7,238 bases of DNA from positions 1 through 7,238 of the forward strand of contig JAPUIL010000345.1 in assembly GCA_027297085.1 (NCBI GenBank), read 5' to 3'. The position numbers and the translations under genes were made by a program. The first letter of the stretch is position 1; every line of letters begins with the position of its first letter. Below are positions 5,509 to 7,238 of this stretch, piece by piece. Source of the DNA: Verrucomicrobiota bacterium. GTDB lineage: Bacteria; Verrucomicrobiota; Verrucomicrobiia; Opitutales; UBA2995. The notes below the pieces were generated by a model. It had not been told where the DNA came from and made no database searches. It was given only the letters and a program-made list of their open reading frames with translations.

Positions 5509-7238
5509 TTGCGTCTGACTCTAACTACATTCCTCTGTTGCCTGTACATTGTCGCCGGCTTGTTTGGCGGCGGAATCCTCAGCGCCCACGATCTTCCCCA
5601 TGTCGACACGCCCTCATTTAAGGCATTTAAAGCGGATGCCCCACTTGTGGTGGATGGTGTTCTCAATGAACCATTTTGGCAAAAGGCTGATGTGGCTACC
5701 AACTTTATCGATCGACGAACCCAACTAACTGCCTCTCAGCAGACCAAGGTCCGGATCGCCTACGGCCTTAACGATCTCTACATCGCCGTCGAAGCTTTTG
5801 ATGATATGATCGAGGAGCTTCATGCGTCCGAGCGGCGGGAAGATCGATATTTCAGAGGCGACGACTTTGTTCAGATTCATTTCGAACCGAGCCATAATCA
5901 TCGAACCAAGTATGGCTTTTTCTCCAATCCATTGGGCACACGTCTCGACGGTGTTGAAGGTTACTCGGGTAGTTCCTGGACCTTCGGATGGTCGGCAGAG
6001 TGGGATCTGGCCGCGAAGATTCTGGACGACCGCTGGGTCTTTGAGATGCGCATCCCTTATGGGGTCATGCACTATAGCCGTGAAAATGATCAAACCTGGG
6101 GCTTCAACGTCTCGCGATCCATACCGCGGCTCGATCAATTCAGTTGGTGGAGTTTCAATCCTACCGACAGCTTCCGGCCACACAATTTCGGACATGCGAC
6201 CGATTTCGATCTGGCCGGCACCGAATTCGATCGCAACCTGGAGATCTCGCCCTACGTCAGCAGTCAGGTGGATTTTAACGGCGACACGGATACCGGCTTT
6301 CAGGCCGGCATCGACGCCAGCTTTCGACTGAGTCCATCCATCATCACGTCTCTGACCCTGAATCCTGACTTTGGTCAGGTCGAAGCCGATGCGGATACCA
6401 TCGAGCTTCGGGATACCGAACGCTTCCTGCCGGAGCGGCGGCCATTCTTTCGGGAAGGATCCGAACTACTCATTATGCCACATCGGCTCTACTACACCCG
6501 CCGCTTCACCGATATCCAGGCGGGCGCGAAAGTTAGTGGTGAATATAAGGATTTCAACTTCACCTTCCTTAATATCCAAGGCGAAACCGTCCACGGCCAA
6601 ACTCGTGACGGAAACTCCAGCGTCTTTCGTGCAGTTCAAAACATCGGAACGAAATCGTCCTTGGGCTACTACCTTAACAGCTCAGAATTTAAGGATGGGC
6701 ATTCGCGAGTCCTGAGTTCGGATGGGTACTTTTTTCTGACCGATAATCTGCGCTTCGAGTTTCAAGCATCGGCAGCAGACGATAAAATTGTCGACGACTC
6801 CGGAACGGTGACAAAAGACAGCACGGATTATCTTGGTCTTGTTTCGCTGAGCTATGAGAAATATCCCTGGGAGTTGACCGCCTCCTTCAACGCCATAACA
6901 GATGAATTTGATCCTAATCTGGGATTAATTTTTCGTCGAAACATCTTCGGTCCCACAATGCTCGCGGCCTACCGACATGATTCCCAACAAGCATGGTACA
7001 AATCGCTGGATGTAGTGTTCGACACGCAGCACTATAACAATGAGGATGACCGCAGGGTTCTGGAGGATTATCAGCTCTCCTCACGGGTCGTCTTCCCCAA
7101 CGATTTTGGCATCCATGCCAGCCATAGTATTGATTTTCATGATCCTTATGATGATCGTAGAACGTCGGCGGGAATTTCCTTCAATACCACCGATTATTGG
7201 AAAACAACTGACATCGCTTGGGCGGGTGGTGTATTTCA
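5509..7238 (+). CDS. Exported CBM9-like/DUF5916 protein, 3' end cut by window edge
   Basis: An open frame of 576 codons runs to the window edge. The in-frame upstream stop is TAA at 5425-5427. Between it and the conserved domain the only usual start is TTG at 5509-5511, which gives a signal peptide beginning MRLTLTTFLCCLYIVAG and ending near Ala26. Residues about 42-235 match a carbohydrate-binding family-9-like module (APLVVDGVLNEPFWQKA, 44-60; GDDFVQIHFEP, 117-127; WVFEMRIPY, 176-184). From about 240 comes DUF5916, with its hallmark block NPDFGQVEADADTIEL (285-300) followed by FLPERRPFFREGSELL (306-321). Such proteins are usually 700-850 aa, so about a quarter to a third is missing. Alternating aromatic/polar strands after residue 330 suggest an outer-membrane beta-barrel. 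The substrate is unknown. No Shine-Dalgarno or terminator is clear in the 95-nt gap after the ATPase gene. Confidence 0.85.
   Translation, partial: MRLTLTTFLCCLYIVAGLFGGGILSAHDLPHVDTPSFKAFKADAPLVVDGVLNEPFWQKADVATNFIDRRTQLTASQQTKVRIAYGLNDLYIAVEAFDDMIEELHASERREDRYFRGDDFVQIHFEPSHNHRTKYGFFSNPLGTRLDGVEGYSGSSWTFGWSAEWDLAAKILDDRWVFEMRIPYGVMHYSRENDQTWGFNVSRSIPRLDQFSWWSFNPTDSFRPHNFGHATDFDLAGTEFDRNLEISPYVSSQVDFNGDTDTGFQAGIDASFRLSPSIITSLTLNPDFGQVEADADTIELRDTERFLPERRPFFREGSELLIMPHRLYYTRRFTDIQAGAKVSGEYKDFNFTFLNIQGETVHGQTRDGNSSVFRAVQNIGTKSSLGYYLNSSEFKDGHSRVLSSDGYFFLTDNLRFEFQASAADDKIVDDSGTVTKDSTDYLGLVSLSYEKYPWELTASFNAITDEFDPNLGLIFRRNIFGPTMLAAYRHDSQQAWYKSLDVVFDTQHYNNEDDRRVLEDYQLSSRVVFPNDFGIHASHSIDFHDPYDDRRTSAGISFNTTDYWKTTDIAWAGGVF

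Noticed and set aside
5725..6195. 156-codon open frame on the minus strand
   Set aside because: It lies wholly inside the CBM9-like/DUF5916 gene, has no family features, and the sense-strand protein is clearly conserved.
5822..6331. 169-codon open frame on the plus strand
   Set aside because: It overlaps the same gene out of frame and its translation has the Arg/Pro/Ser-rich character of a shadow frame; the same applies to 6371-6715.

Overview
The window looks like chromosomal DNA of a Gram-negative-type environmental bacterium. It has a secreted ThuA-domain protein, an exported two-domain protein (CBM9-like plus DUF5916) probably bound for the outer membrane, roughly balanced base composition, weak or absent Shine-Dalgarno sequences and a probable TTG start. 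Secreted ThuA proteins and DUF5916 proteins are frequent in Verrucomicrobiota, Planctomycetota and Bacteroidota. A Verrucomicrobiota-like host is my best guess, but this is low-confidence inference because no rRNA or taxonomic marker is present.

Left part (1-3382, all on the minus strand). In transcription order: glpF (glycerol facilitator), then glpK (glycerol kinase) 53 nt downstream, then after a 234-nt gap a ThuA-domain protein with a signal peptide that runs off the left edge. glpF and glpK form a classic glycerol uptake-and-trapping pair: GlpF lets glycerol diffuse in and GlpK phosphorylates it to sn-glycerol-3-phosphate. No glycerol-3-phosphate dehydrogenase and no dedicated regulator is in view. 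A perfect 14-bp palindrome lies between glpF and glpK, and an 8-bp inverted repeat lies upstream of glpF.

Middle part (3383-4045). It holds a decayed second copy of the ThuA 5' region (3479-3812, minus strand) with three in-frame stops and a 5-nt deletion. The intact ThuA gene and this relic therefore bracket glpFK as direct repeats. After the relic comes non-coding DNA with two short GC-rich hairpins, an AT-rich 10-bp tandem repeat and a perfect 11-bp inverted repeat that overlaps a TTGACT -35-like hexamer.

Right part (4046-7238, plus strand). First is a stand-alone AAA-type ATPase with a C-terminal DUF4143 region, which looks more AT-rich than its neighbours and is probably an accessory gene. 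Then comes the 5' two-thirds or so of a CBM9-like/DUF5916 protein, which starts at TTG with a signal peptide and runs off the right edge.

I see no tRNA, rRNA, CRISPR array, transposase or phage gene. No clear new multi-gene system is present. The most informative features are the ThuA relic bracketing glpFK and the structured promoter region of the ATPase gene.
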